In this document: in pieces, positions 40,371 to 50,339 of the stretch
How the letters are laid out: every line of letters starts with the position of its first letter
Position numbering within the stretch: position 1 is the first letter of the stretch
Assembly: GCA_963746315.1 (NCBI GenBank)
Contig: CAVVAR010000005.1
Span: 248,001-312,000, forward strand
From: Ga0077555 sp963746315
GTDB lineage: Bacteria > Pseudomonadota > Alphaproteobacteria > Rhizobiales > Hyphomicrobiaceae
Direction of reading: 5' to 3'
Length of the DNA: 64,000 nt
Position numbers and translations under genes: made by a program
Notes under the pieces: generated by a model
The model's database searches: none
What the model was told of the DNA's origin: nothing
What the model saw: only the letters and a program-made list of their open reading frames with translations

Positions 40371-42086
40371 ATGACGCGGTTCATTCGAGGGGCGGACCGG
40401 AGCCAGTCGACGCTGTTGCCGGAATGCCTCGATGATTGGGTCGACGACGACAATCCTGTTCGCGCCATCGACGTGTTCGTCGACGGTCTGGATCTCGCAG
40501 AATTGGGCTTCGAAGGCGTGACGCCGGCCGCGACAGGCCGCCCCGCCTACCACCCCGCGATCCTCCTGAAGCTCTACATCTACGGCTACCTCAACCGCGT
40601 GCAGTCGAGCCGGCGGCTCGAGCGCGAGGCGGGCCGGAACCTTGAGGTCATCTGGCTGCTCGGCCGTCTGGTGCCCGATGACAAGGTGATCGCCGACTTC
40701 CGCCGCGACAACGGCCCGGCCATCAAGAAGGTCTGCGCGCGCTTCGTGGAGCTGTGCCGCGCAATGGGTCTGCTGGCAACCGCCAGCGTCGCGATCGACG
40801 GCTCGAAGTTCAAGGCCGTCAATAATCGGGACCGCAACTTCACGAAGGGAAAGATCGAGCGGCGCCGCCAGCAATTGGAGGAGAGCGTGGCGCGATATCT
40901 GTCACAGCTCGACACGGCCGATCATCAAATCCCGACCGTGGCGCTGGCCATAAAGACCGAGCACCTGAAACAGAAACTGGCGAAGCTCAAGGACGAGCTG
41001 AAAAAACTCGCCGCGCACGAGAAGCGGATGCTGGCGGCGCCCGACGAGCAGATCTCGCTCACCGATCCCGACAGTCGCTCGATGGCAACGAGCGGCCGTG
41101 GCTCCGGTGTGGTCGGCTACAACGTGCAGGTCGCCGTCGACACCGAGAACCACCTGATCGTGACGCACGAGGTGACGAACAGCGGCTCGGACCGCGCACA
41201 ACTCGCAAACGTGGGCAAGCAGGCGAAGGCCGTGCTCGGGGTCGACAAGCTCGAGGCTGTCGCGGATCGCGGATACTACAACAGCCCCGAGATCCTCGCA
41301 TGCGAGCGCGCCGGCATCACGGTCACGCTGCCGAAGCCGATGACGTCGGGCGCCAAATCCGAGGGGCGGCTCGGCAAGCAGGACTTTCTCTATATCGAAT
41401 CCCAGGACGTCTATCGCTGCCCGGCAGACGAATATCTGGAATACCGGTTCACCCGCGAAGAAGATGGAAAACAGGTTCGTCGATACTGGACGAATGCCTG
41501 CGGCGAATGCCGCTTCAAGAAGAAATGCACGACGAGCAAGGAGCGACGCATCTCGCGTTGGGAGCACGAGGACGTGCTCGAAGCCGTGCAGGAACGGCTC
41601 GACGCGGACCCCATGGCCATGCGCCGTCGCCGCGAGACAGTCGAGCATCCGTTCGGCACATTGAAGGCGCGGATGGGGGCGACGCACTTTCTGTGCAAGA
41701 CGCTACCCAAGGTAGCGACCGAGATGGCGCTCTCGGTGCTCGCCTACAATCTGACGCGCGTGATGAACATCGTGGGCGTGAAGCCGCTGATGGCGGCGAT
41801 GCGGGCGGCGTGAGGGGTGACCTCTCGTTCGTGCATCGCCTTGACGGGTTGGCCAGGATCGCCCCACGGTCGGTCGGAGGCCGCACGAGACGCCGTTCAG
41901 GAAAAAATTGCTCGGAAGGTCGCCCGACGCCTACCCTGACGGTGTCCCGGTTGGTCCGTGCCCCCTACGCCGCGTTATCACGCAACCAAGACCCGAAAGA
42001 GAAGTCCGTCGAGAGTTCGTGCGTGTTTTGATCTTCGGCCGCGCTGCATCTGAAAGCAGCCTGCCTTCGACACTGCCCATCCCGCT
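40304..42086 (+). mobile_element. IS1182-type insertion sequence (boundaries uncertain)
   Basis: One intact IS1182-type transposase gene, a possible left end near 40304 (GGCTGCGTGAAAAGACC) and about 270 bases of non-coding sequence between its stop and the AT-rich SDR gene. I could not find a matching inverted repeat or a target duplication on the right, so the right end may be lost or differently placed; the coordinates are the widest range. Confidence 0.6.
40371..41813 (+). CDS. IS1182 family transposase
   Basis: A 480-residue DDE transposase of the IS1182 group. The N-terminal DUF772-type domain contains YHPAILLKLYIYGYLNRVQSSR and VIWLLGRLVPDDKVIADFRR. The first catalytic Asp is in SVAIDGSKFKAVN, the second in EAVADRGYYNSPE, and the Glu in HPFGTLKARMG (preceded by RRRETVE). 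A cysteine-rich patch (CPADE, NACGECRFKKKC) is also typical. It is full length and uninterrupted. GGGGG lies before the ATG. Confidence 0.95.
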   Translation: MTRFIRGADRSQSTLLPECLDDWVDDDNPVRAIDVFVDGLDLAELGFEGVTPAATGRPAYHPAILLKLYIYGYLNRVQSSRRLEREAGRNLEVIWLLGRLVPDDKVIADFRRDNGPAIKKVCARFVELCRAMGLLATASVAIDGSKFKAVNNRDRNFTKGKIERRRQQLEESVARYLSQLDTADHQIPTVALAIKTEHLKQKLAKLKDELKKLAAHEKRMLAAPDEQISLTDPDSRSMATSGRGSGVVGYNVQVAVDTENHLIVTHEVTNSGSDRAQLANVGKQAKAVLGVDKLEAVADRGYYNSPEILACERAGITVTLPKPMTSGAKSEGRLGKQDFLYIESQDVYRCPADEYLEYRFTREEDGKQVRRYWTNACGECRFKKKCTTSKERRISRWEHEDVLEAVQERLDADPMAMRRRRETVEHPFGTLKARMGATHFLCKTLPKVATEMALSVLAYNLTRVMNIVGVKPLMAAMRAA

Positions 42087-42857
42087 TTACAGCGTAAAGG
42101 AATACCCGCCATCCAAGATCAATTCGGACCCTGTCATGAAATTTGACGCACTACTGGCCAAAAAGACGGCGACCCCAGAGAAATCTTCTGGCGTCCCCCA
42201 TCGACCAGCAGGCGTTCTTGCGATTACGCCCTCAATGAACCCTGGTCGTTTTTGCGAACCGTTACGCGTCATTTCTGTATCGATCCAACCAGGGAGCACA
42301 CTATTGACTTGGATATTATCCTGCGCCCAGGCAGAAGCTAGTACGCGCGTGAGCTGGGCTAATCCAGCTTTTGAAGGAGCGTAACCAGTCATTCTAGGAG
42401 CGACGAGGAACGTTGCAAGAGATGCGACGTTTATGATTTTTCCACCACCGGCTTGCTTCATGCATTGGTATGAAGCCTGTGCGCAGGCAAGCGCAGAGGT
42501 GAGATTTGTGTCGATCAACGTTCGGAAATCCGATATCGACATTTCTTCAGGCCGGTTTTTCTCCCTCATATTGAATCCAGCATTATTGACAAGAATGTCA
42601 ATCCTCCCGAATTTTTCTTTCGCCTCCTTGATCATGGCCGCACACGAGGATTCATTTCGGGCATCGAATTCGATGCACTCGCACCGCCGACCATTTTTCG
42701 TCAGTGCCGCCCGCGCAGCCTCAGATTTACTCTTATTCCTCGCGGCAATCACAATGTCTGCGCCGGCTTGCGCAAGACCTGTGGCCATGCCTAGACCTAT
42801 CCCGCCATTGCCGCCCGTTACAACTGCAACTTTTCCCGTGAGATCGAACGATATCAT
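42087..42857 (-). CDS. SDR family oxidoreductase with AT-rich codon use (probably acquired)
   Basis: A 256-residue short-chain dehydrogenase. VVTGGNGGIGLGMATGLAQAG binds NAD(P), ILVNNAGFNMRE is the structural motif, and the catalytic Ser-Tyr-Lys is intact (IINVASLATF, MTGYAPSKAGLAQ). The C-terminal FLASSASNFMTGSELILDGG is typical of the 3-oxoacyl-ACP reductase/glucose dehydrogenase-like subgroup. Its base composition differs sharply from its neighbours: 42541-42600 has 23 G/C in 60 bases, where the flanking genes are around two thirds G/C. It lies beside the IS1182-type element, so lateral acquisition is likely. AAGGA precedes the ATG. Confidence 0.88.
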   Translation of the reverse strand: MISFDLTGKVAVVTGGNGGIGLGMATGLAQAGADIVIAARNKSKSEAARAALTKNGRRCECIEFDARNESSCAAMIKEAKEKFGRIDILVNNAGFNMREKNRPEEMSISDFRTLIDTNLTSALACAQASYQCMKQAGGGKIINVASLATFLVAPRMTGYAPSKAGLAQLTRVLASAWAQDNIQVNSVLPGWIDTEMTRNGSQKRPGFIEGVIARTPAGRWGTPEDFSGVAVFLASSASNFMTGSELILDGGYSFTL

Positions 42858-43309
42858 CCCGTAATCCTTCGTGCCCAAACGCCAACGTCGAGGTACTTGT
42901 GCTCTGGATTGCTGGTCGGAAATAGTAGCGACCAACTCCACGACTGTCAGCTATCCTACGAGGGACCTGACATCTAGCCTGGGCCGGCGGCTTGGCCGAC
43001 TGACTTCCGGAAGTGGCCCTTGACGTTGCGGTCTCTGTTCGTTCCGGTTTTGCTCGATGCTGGATGCACAGCCGACGTGGGCACACTCATTCAACGGTGG
43101 ATTTGGCAACGGTGGGTTTGGCCGCCCCTCACCCTAACCCTCTCCCCGTTCAAGTGCAGCGAACGGGGAGAGGGGACGCGCCCGATGTTGTCTTCACGCC
43201 CGCCGGCTCGTCACCTGCGGGCCACGCTCGCGTCTGGCGCATTGTGGCCCGCGCAGCGTAAGCTCCGGCATTCCAAACAATCGAAGCCCAACAGGGAAGG
43301 ACCACGCCC
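42858..43309. other. Divergent intergenic region between two SDR genes
   Basis: About 450 bases without a convincing gene. It contains a 15-base tandem duplication (CAACGGTGGATTTGG / CAACGGTGGGTTTGG, 43092-43121) and a palindromic repeat described next. The left half is as AT-rich as the neighbouring SDR gene; composition returns to normal near 43100. Confidence 0.5.
43126..43173. repeat. CCCTCTCCCC-type intergenic palindrome
   Basis: CCTCACCCTAACCCTCTCC leads into a perfect 13-bp inverted repeat, CCTCTCCCCGTTC (43139-43151) and GAACGGGGAGAGG (43161-43173), around a nine-base loop. This is a common type of intergenic repeat in proteobacteria. A decayed relative lies near 37610. Confidence 0.75.
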
Positions 43310-44101
43310 ATGACGTTCACCATGCAAGGCCGCAAGGCGCTCATCACCGGTGGCAGCCTCGGCATCGGCCTCGCCATCGGCGAGACGTTCGCGCGCGCCG
43401 GCGCCAGCGTCGCGGTGGTGGCGCGGAGGAAGGACGTGCTCGAGGAGGCGCGGGCGAAAATTCTGGCGGCAGGCGCCCCCAAGGCCGTGGCCATCTCGGC
43501 GGACGTGGGCACGGCAGCCGACTGCGAGCGGGCCTACAAGGAGGCCGTCGCCGGCATGGGTGGCGTGGATGTGCTGGTCAACAACGCGGGAACGTCGCAG
43601 CGCGGGCCGTTCGAGAGCATCACGGACGAGCTGTGGCAGCACGACCTCGACCTCAAGCTGTTCGCGGCGATCCGGCTCGCGCGGCTGGCGCTGCCGTCGA
43701 TGAAAGCCAACCGCTTCGGCCGCATCATCAACGTGCTCAACACCGGGGCCAAGGCGCCTCCAGCCGAGGGCGCGCCCACGGCCGTGTCACGCGCGGCCGG
43801 CATGGCGCTGACCAAGGTGCTCGCGGGCGAGGGCGCCAAGCACAACGTGCTGGTCAACGGGCTGCTCGTCGGGCGCATCGAGAGCGACCAGTGGGTACGC
43901 CGCCACGAGGCCGAGAAGGCCAAGGGCGCCAACGTGTCGATGGAGGATTACTACGCCAACATGGGCAAGTCGCTGCCGATGGGGCGGCTGGGCACCTCCC
44001 AGGAGTTCGCCAACGCCGCGCTGTTCCTCGCCTCGGACGCGGGCTCCTACATCACGGGCACGGCGATCAACGTCGACGGCGGACTCTGTCCCGTGGTCTG
44101 A
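43310..44101 (+). CDS. SDR family protein lacking the usual catalytic residues
   Basis: A 263-residue SDR-fold protein. Nucleotide binding (ALITGGSLGIGLAIGETFARAG) and NNAGTSQRGPF are normal, and the C-terminus (ALFLASDAGSYITGTAINVDGG) is typical. But where other SDRs have Ser, Tyr and Lys, this has INVLNTGAKAPPAEGAPTAVSRAAGMAL: Asn144, Thr157 and Arg161. Some SDR subfamilies carry such changes and may bind rather than reduce, or use different chemistry. GGAAGG precedes the ATG. It is divergent from the AT-rich SDR gene. Confidence 0.88.
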   Translation: MTFTMQGRKALITGGSLGIGLAIGETFARAGASVAVVARRKDVLEEARAKILAAGAPKAVAISADVGTAADCERAYKEAVAGMGGVDVLVNNAGTSQRGPFESITDELWQHDLDLKLFAAIRLARLALPSMKANRFGRIINVLNTGAKAPPAEGAPTAVSRAAGMALTKVLAGEGAKHNVLVNGLLVGRIESDQWVRRHEAEKAKGANVSMEDYYANMGKSLPMGRLGTSQEFANAALFLASDAGSYITGTAINVDGGLCPVV

Positions 44102-44273
44102 CGGTCGACGCCAGAGATTGTCGCCGGAGAAAGGTGCCGACGGCAATTTGCCGATCCAAATGCCGCCCCGTCTGTGGCATAAGGTTTGCGTGTAGGAATC
44201 GGCCGGTAGCAACCGGCCGAAGCGGTGGACTGCGCGCCGGCCGAGACGGGCGGCCGCAAGACGTGGACGGCGC

Positions 44274-47200
44274 ATGAACCGGGTCTTGCTTGTCATCGGT
44301 GGTCTTCTGGTCGGGCTGCTGGCGACGCTCTTCGTCGCGCCGGTCATGGTCGACTGGAACCGCTACCGGGGCATCTTCGAGGAGGAGGCGACGCGCTTCC
44401 TCGGCCGTGAGGTCCGGGTTGGCGGGCAGGTGAACCTGCGGCTTCTGCCGGTGCCATTCGTGCGCTTCGAGCGGGTGCGCGTCGCGGATACGACCGCGTC
44501 GGTCGGGCGGCCGCTGTTCATGGCCGACGATTTCACGGTCTGGCTGTCGGTCGGGGCGTTGCTTTCGGGCGGGCTCGAGGCAAGCGACATCGAGGTCCGG
44601 CGCCCGACCGTGACGCTGGTGCTCGACGGTAAGGGCGGCGGCAACTGGTCGAGCCTGTCGCCCGAGAATTTCCGCGGCAGCTTCGTTCCGGCCCGAGTCG
44701 TCTTCGACGCCGTGCGGATCAGCGACGGAACGCTCGACATCCTCGGTCCCGACGGCGCGGCGAAGACGTCGTTCCAGAACATCAACGGCGAGCTCTCGGC
44801 GCAGGCGCTGGAAGGGCCATATCGCGTGGCGGCTGCCTTCGCGATCGGCGGCGCGGCGCGCGAGATCCGGCTTTCGACTGCCAAGCCGACGCAGGACGGC
44901 AGCGTCCGTTTCAAGGGTACGGTGCGGGCTCCCGAAAGCGGGGTCAGCTATAGCCTCGAAGGCGACGCGACCGACGTGCTCAGCAGCATCAAGGTCGCGG
45001 GTGAGCTGACGGCGCGCCTGCCGTTGCCAGCGTCACTGGCAGCAAAGCCACAATCCGGCGAGCTGCTCGGAGGGGGCGCGCCGAAGGCGGCCGGTGAGTT
45101 CGACCTGAGGGCGGCGCTCAAGGGCGATACCAAGGGCTTCGCGCTGTCGGACCTGGCGCTGTCGTTCGAGCAGGAGGGGCGGCCACAGCTCGCAACCGGC
45201 GGCGCCAATGTGACCTGGGCCGAGCAAACGGACGTTTCGGTGACCATCAACTCGCACTGGCTCGATCTCGACAAGATCGCCGGAGTGGGCACGGGCGGAT
45301 CGCCGCTGGAGCTGGCGCAAGGGGTGGCCGTCGCGGTGTCGAACATCCTGGCGACGGAGGGGCGCACCGAGGCGGTGCTGACGATCGACCAGGCGACGCT
45401 CGGCGGCGACGTGGTGAGCAATCTTGCCGCGACTCTGGAGCATGCCAAGGGACGGCTCAACATCAAGAGCCTGACCGCGGGGCTTCCGGGGGGCGCGCGG
45501 CTCGTCACATCCGGCACGTTCGAGGGCACACCGCCTGATTTGCGCTATGGCGGACGCATCAATCTGCGCGGCGCCAGTCTGGCGCGCTTCAGCGGATGGC
45601 TGGCGCGGGACAGGAAGCTGGCACTTCCCGCGCGCGACGGTCCCTTCACGATCGTCGGAGACATGACCATCGGCTCACGAGAGGTGGCAGGGAGAAACCT
45701 GACGCTCGAGGTCGGGCGCAACACGCTGACCGGAGACGCGAGCTGGAAGGCCGGACAACCGCAGCAGATCGCGCTCAACCTCGATGGCTCGGAGCTGGAT
45801 CTTACCCCACTGGTGCCCGACGGGGCCGATCCGGCGCAGACGCTGCGCGATATCATCGTCGGCCTAGCGGGAGGCAAGGGACGGACCGCGGTTGAGGTCG
45901 ACGCCGCGAACGCCGACATCAGATTGAGGCTCGACCGGCTGGTCGTGGGGCCGGCCGTCTTCCGCGATGCAGCGGCCGAGTTGAGACTGGCCGGCGGAAA
46001 CCTGACGATGCCGCACCTGCGGCTGGCATCCGCGGATGGCTACACCGTGGAGCTCAAGGGCGATATCGCGGATCTGGCGCAAGCGACGGCCAAAGGCGCA
46101 TTGACCGGGCTGGTGACGGCCGACAGCGCTGCCGGACTGACGGCGGTGGCGAAGCTCGCGGGGCTGCCGGCCGACTTTATTCCAGCCAGCGACGATGCCG
46201 CCATTCTGACGCCGATGCGCCTCGCGGGTCGCCTGCAGGTTGGTCTCAAAGGGCCCGAGACGCGCGATCTTTCACTCGACGGCCTGCTGGCGCAAAGCCG
46301 CATTGCCGGTTCTCTACGGCTCGGCAAGTCACAGGCGGGGTGGCGGGATCGACCGACCGACATCGCCTTGACGATCGAGGGTGAGGCGGTCCAGCGCGTC
46401 GTGGCTAAGGTCGTCGGAGGCGGCTCGAGCACAGGGCCGGGCGGCGCAGCGCAGAGCGGTTTGCGCCTGACGCTCCGCGGCATTGGAAGCCCGAAGACCG
46501 GCATGGCGACGCTGGCTGTGCTGGACGGGGACGGGCAGAGCGCCGCCTACCGGGGCCGCGTTCTCGTCGATGACGAGACGTCGCTGGGGCTCAAGGGAGA
46601 GGTGGAGCTGGCGTTGACCGACCTGGCGCGTGGACTGCCACTCGGCGGCGGCGCGATCCGGACGGGTCTCAAGGGGCCGGTCAGCGGTACGGTGCAAGTC
46701 GAGCGCAACGGCGGGCGCATGACGCTCGCTACGGCGGGGTTGAAGATCGCCGGCATCGAGGCGAGCGGAGAGGTCGCTGTCGAAGCAAAGGGCGAGGCCC
46801 ATAGCGTCACCGGCGACCTGAAGCTGGACAAGGGCTCGCTGCAGGGGCTCTTCGCGATGCTGACCTCGGGCCGCTCTGTGGATCGCGCCGAAGGAGATCA
46901 GCGTTCGCCTTGGAGCGAAGCTCCGCTCGACCTCGGGCTAGCCGAGCGATTTGCCGGGAGTCGCGTCCAACTGCAGGTGGGGAGGCTGGCGCTGGCACCG
47001 GGGCTCGACGTCAGCGAGGCGCGACTTCGAGCTCGCAGCCCGCCCGGCCGGACTCGATGTCCGGCTCGCCGATGCCAAGGTGCACGGCGGGCAGATGTCA
47101 GGCGCGATCGGCATGGAGAAGGCCCCGGCGGGCGTTCAAGCGGTCGTCGAGGGGATGATCACCGGGCTCAAGCTCGAGAAAATGGTGCAGGGCGCACCAC

Positions 47201-48153
47201 CGGCAAGTGGCGGCTTGTCGATCAATGTCAAGCTGCAGAGCACGGCGCTGTCGCCGCGTGGCCTCGTGGTTGCGCTCGCGGGCGGCGGCGAGATCCGGCT
47301 TTCGCAGGTTCGGCTCAACCGATGGGCACCGACAGCCGTAGCGACTGCCGCAGAGGCCATCCTGGCTCTGCCGGGCGAGATTCCAGCGGGTGCGTTGCGG
47401 GCTCAGCTCGAGCTTGCCGTGAAATCACAGGGAATCGCCATCGGCTCCGCGCGCGTGCCCATAACGGTGGCGGATGGCGCGCTTCGGTCGCAACCGCTGG
47501 TCGTGACGGTTCCGCTCGGCCGACTGACAGGGCGCGGCGCGGTCGATCTCGACCACATGCTCGTGGATGGCGAATGGCGGCTGGAACCGCGCAACTCGCC
47601 TCAGCCGGCCGCCGTTCCGGCGAAGCCAGGTCTGCCGGCGGTTACGGTGAGCTATACCGGGCCACTGTCTGCGCTCACGACGCTCGAGCCGAAGCTCGAG
47701 ATGGAGGCTCTGGAGCGCGAGGTGGCGGTGCGCAAGGTCGAGCGCGAGGTACTCGAGCTGGAGCGCCTGCGCAAGCTCGACGAGGATCGCGCCAAGGACG
47801 AGGTGCTGCGCCAGGAATTGGAGCGCAAGGAGGCCGAGCGGCAATTGGCCGAGCGCCTGCGGCTGGAGGCCATTCAGCAGGGGCTTCCCGGCGGGGCTCC
47901 GGCACTCCCGCCACAGCAGCAGCCCGGCGGTGGGTCCACGCTGCCTCCTTCGAGCGGGGCGGCCGTCGGCCAGGGCGACCCAGGTTCGGCGCAGCCCGGC
48001 GCGGGGCAACCGCTGGCGGCGCAGGCGCAACCCGCAGCTCCGCAGCCGTCGGAGGTGGAGCGCGCACCGCTACCGCGACCGGCGGCGGCCAGCGCTCCCG
48101 CAAAAAGTAAGAGCCGAAACCCGTTTCGGCCGTTTCAGGAAGGCAGCCCCTGA
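44274..48153 (+). CDS. AsmA family protein, with an apparent +1 frameshift near 47024
   Basis: A large envelope protein. It has an N-terminal membrane anchor (VLLVIGGLLVGLLATLFVA) and the AsmA start VMVDWNRYRGIFEEEATRFLG with VGGQVNLRLLPVPFVRFERV, then long beta-rich repeats. The first frame is family-like to about residue 917 (LDVSEAR); after that the homologous sequence continues in the next frame as FELAARPAGLDVRLADAKVH to a Pro/Gln-rich tail ending 48153. Reading the first frame on gives only Arg/Gly-rich sequence (stop at 48110). One extra base in GCGACTTCGAG would explain it. AsmA proteins are inner-membrane/periplasmic proteins implicated in lipid transport to the outer membrane. Either a real lesion or a sequencing error. 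Confidence 0.85.
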
Positions 48154-48327
48154 ACTCGAGAGCGTAGTGGCTCGTGATACCAGTGCCTGATCCGGCGGAT
48201 GGGCGCCTGGGAACTCTCAAATCGTCGTGATCCAAGCAGCTTGTCGGCGTTGCGCCAACGCAGGGCACGATAAAGTCGTGGCAATTCCGAGCGCTCGGCT
48301 CGGCACGCGTTCTTGATGGAGGTCCGC

Positions 48328-49305
48328 ATGACACAGTTTACGCGTCGTCAGGTTCTTTCGGTGGCTGCGGCCGGCGCGGCATTCGGCATCGCAGGTCCGC
48401 TGGAGATCCTGCCTTCTGCGCTCGCGCAGTCGTCGGCACCGTCGCCACTCAATCCGCGAGGGCTCAAGTTCCACGCGTTCAAGATCGGGGACGCGGACGT
48501 CTTCACGATCCACGACGGCACGGCCTCACGTGAGCACGCGCCCGGCTTCGTGAAGAACGCATCCATCGATGAGATCAAGGCGTCGCTGAGGTCCGCCGGA
48601 CTGCCCGACGACAAGGTGCCAAACAGCTACACCGTGACCGTCGTCAGGATGGGCGACCGCACGGTCATGGTGGATGCCGGTAACGGGGCAGGCCGGGCGC
48701 CGAACGTGGGGCATCTTCACGAGAACATGCGCGCCGCCGGGCTCGATCCGATGCGGCTCAGCGCGATCGTCATCACGCATTTTCATCCGGATCACATCTT
48801 CGGCCTCTACGGGACGGACGACCAGCCGCTCTATGGCGAGACGGAAATCGTCGTGCCGGAGGCAGAGTACAAGTTCTGGACCGATCCGTCGGTGATCGAG
48901 AAGCTGGCCGAGGGGCGGCGGGGTATCGCGCGGCGGGTGCAGGCTTCCATGCCGAAGTGGAAGACCATTCGCCAAGTCGCAGCTGGTGTCGAAGCGGTGC
49001 CCGGCATCCAGGCCGTCGCGACACCGGGGCACACGCCGGGACATACGAGCTACCGGCTGACGTCGGGTAGCGCCAGCCTGATGGTGCTCGGCGACTTGAC
49101 CAGCATTCCGCCGGTCAACCTCAACAATCCCGGCTGGCACGTCGTGTTCGACCAGGATGCCAACCTCGCCGAAGCGACGCGGAAAAAGGTGCTCGACGAG
49201 GTCGTCGCCAGCAAGACGGTGTGCACCGGCTACCACTGGGGTATGCCGGGTGCGGGAACCATCGCCAAGGACGGCAAAGGCTACGTCCTGGTGCCGGTGG
49301 CGTGA
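48328..49305 (+). CDS. Tat-exported metallo-beta-lactamase-fold hydrolase
   Basis: A 325-residue protein with a twin-arginine signal (FTRRQVLSVAAAGAAFGIAG, then ALA). The metal-binding motif is VITHFHPDHIFGLYG, GHTPGHTSYRL supplies another histidine, MVLGDLTSIP gives the bridging Asp and TGYHWGMPG the last His. It is the periplasmic MBL-fold group usually annotated as a hydrolase; substrate unknown. GGAGG lies six bases before the chosen ATG, which beats two upstream in-frame codons. Confidence 0.9.
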   Translation: MTQFTRRQVLSVAAAGAAFGIAGPLEILPSALAQSSAPSPLNPRGLKFHAFKIGDADVFTIHDGTASREHAPGFVKNASIDEIKASLRSAGLPDDKVPNSYTVTVVRMGDRTVMVDAGNGAGRAPNVGHLHENMRAAGLDPMRLSAIVITHFHPDHIFGLYGTDDQPLYGETEIVVPEAEYKFWTDPSVIEKLAEGRRGIARRVQASMPKWKTIRQVAAGVEAVPGIQAVATPGHTPGHTSYRLTSGSASLMVLGDLTSIPPVNLNNPGWHVVFDQDANLAEATRKKVLDEVVASKTVCTGYHWGMPGAGTIAKDGKGYVLVPVA

Positions 49306-49346
49306 TGGTGCGGCCGGTCGCCCGCAGGCGGCCGAGCACGTGGCGG

Positions 49347-50084
49347 CTACTCGCGCCGCAGGACGCGGTTGGTGATGACGTTCGCCCAGCCGCTGGCGAC
49401 GTAGGTGCGTTTGACCTCGTCGGCGTCATAGACGTGCTCGACCCAGTCGAAGAACTCGATCGGTGAAGCAGCATTGGCCTCGAGGTAACGCTCGAAGAAG
49501 TAGTCGAGCACACCGGTGTCGGACTGGCGGATGTGGCCGTATTTCAGCGCAAGCTGACGCCGCGCCTGCTCCACGGGAACACCCTCGACGGCGATGAGGT
49601 AGAGCGTGCTCATCAGCCCGGCGCGGTCGGCGCCGGATTTGCAGTGAAAAAGCACCGGTGGCTCGAGCTCGCGTAGCAAGTCCCGTGCGCCGAGAACCTC
49701 GGCGCGGGTCGGGGCGGCGCGCGATCGGACCTGGTAGTCGACGAGCCGGATGCCGTGCTGGCGACAGGCCTCTTGCTCGAGCCAGTAGCTGCCGCAGATG
49801 CGAGGGCCGCGCAGATTGACGATTGTGCGTACGCCGAGCCGCGCGATGCGCTCGATCTGGTGAGGGGCGGGCTGCGCCGAGCGCCACGCGTGCCGACCGA
49901 GCTTATGGAGGTTCAGGTAGGCCAGCCTGAACAGCCCATGATCGACGAGCAGCATGTCGGCCCAGTTCACGGCAGGGCCGAGCGAAACCTTCGCCCAGTC
50001 GGGCGAGTGCTCGGCGATCCCCTGCCGCCAGCCACGGACGACCTTGCGCACGGCGCGCCGTTGATGCTTCGCGATCTTTCCCAT
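49347..50084 (-). CDS. Tyrosine/dual-specificity phosphatase-like protein
   Basis: A 245-residue protein with the Cys-x5-Arg phosphatase loop VLFHCKSGADRAGLMS (Cys148, Arg154) and, upstream, RIARLGVRTIVNLRGPR, the typical strand before the general-acid loop. The N-terminal 65 residues are basic and include LFRLAYLNLHKLGRHAWRSAQ, typical of the alphaproteobacterial group. The substrate may be a phosphoprotein, phosphoinositide or polysaccharide kinase. The ATG chosen begins MGKIAKHQRR; upstream in-frame codons are less conserved in type. Divergent from kdtA. Confidence 0.87.
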   Translation of the reverse strand: MGKIAKHQRRAVRKVVRGWRQGIAEHSPDWAKVSLGPAVNWADMLLVDHGLFRLAYLNLHKLGRHAWRSAQPAPHQIERIARLGVRTIVNLRGPRICGSYWLEQEACRQHGIRLVDYQVRSRAAPTRAEVLGARDLLRELEPPVLFHCKSGADRAGLMSTLYLIAVEGVPVEQARRQLALKYGHIRQSDTGVLDYFFERYLEANAASPIEFFDWVEHVYDADEVKRTYVASGWANVITNRVLRRE

Positions 50085-50339
50085 GCGTGGGAATTGGCTC
50101 CTGCTATCCAAGCGTGCGGCACTTTGCGCAAGGCCGACGAAAAAACGCAAGAGGACACAAGGCGCACACACAACCTGATCAAGCTGTGCACAGGGGTGAT
50201 AGCCGATCAGAAAAATCAGACGCGATATGTGGCGGAAAACGCACGGAAGCGCTTGGCAAACTCGGGCCGGGTTGCCTATAGAGGAAATGTAGCAACCGAA
50301 TGGTCGCGTTCGCCCCTCGCAGCAACTTCAGATTGTCAC

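Noticed and set aside
41814..42086. Right terminal inverted repeat of the IS1182-type element
   Set aside because: No complement of the left-end candidate GGCTGCGTGAAAAGACC found in this stretch.
47024..48110. Taking the first open frame of the AsmA gene to its stop as the true C-terminus
   Set aside because: After about residue 917 the translation is Arg/Gly/Ala-rich without family similarity, while another frame continues AsmA-like sequence.
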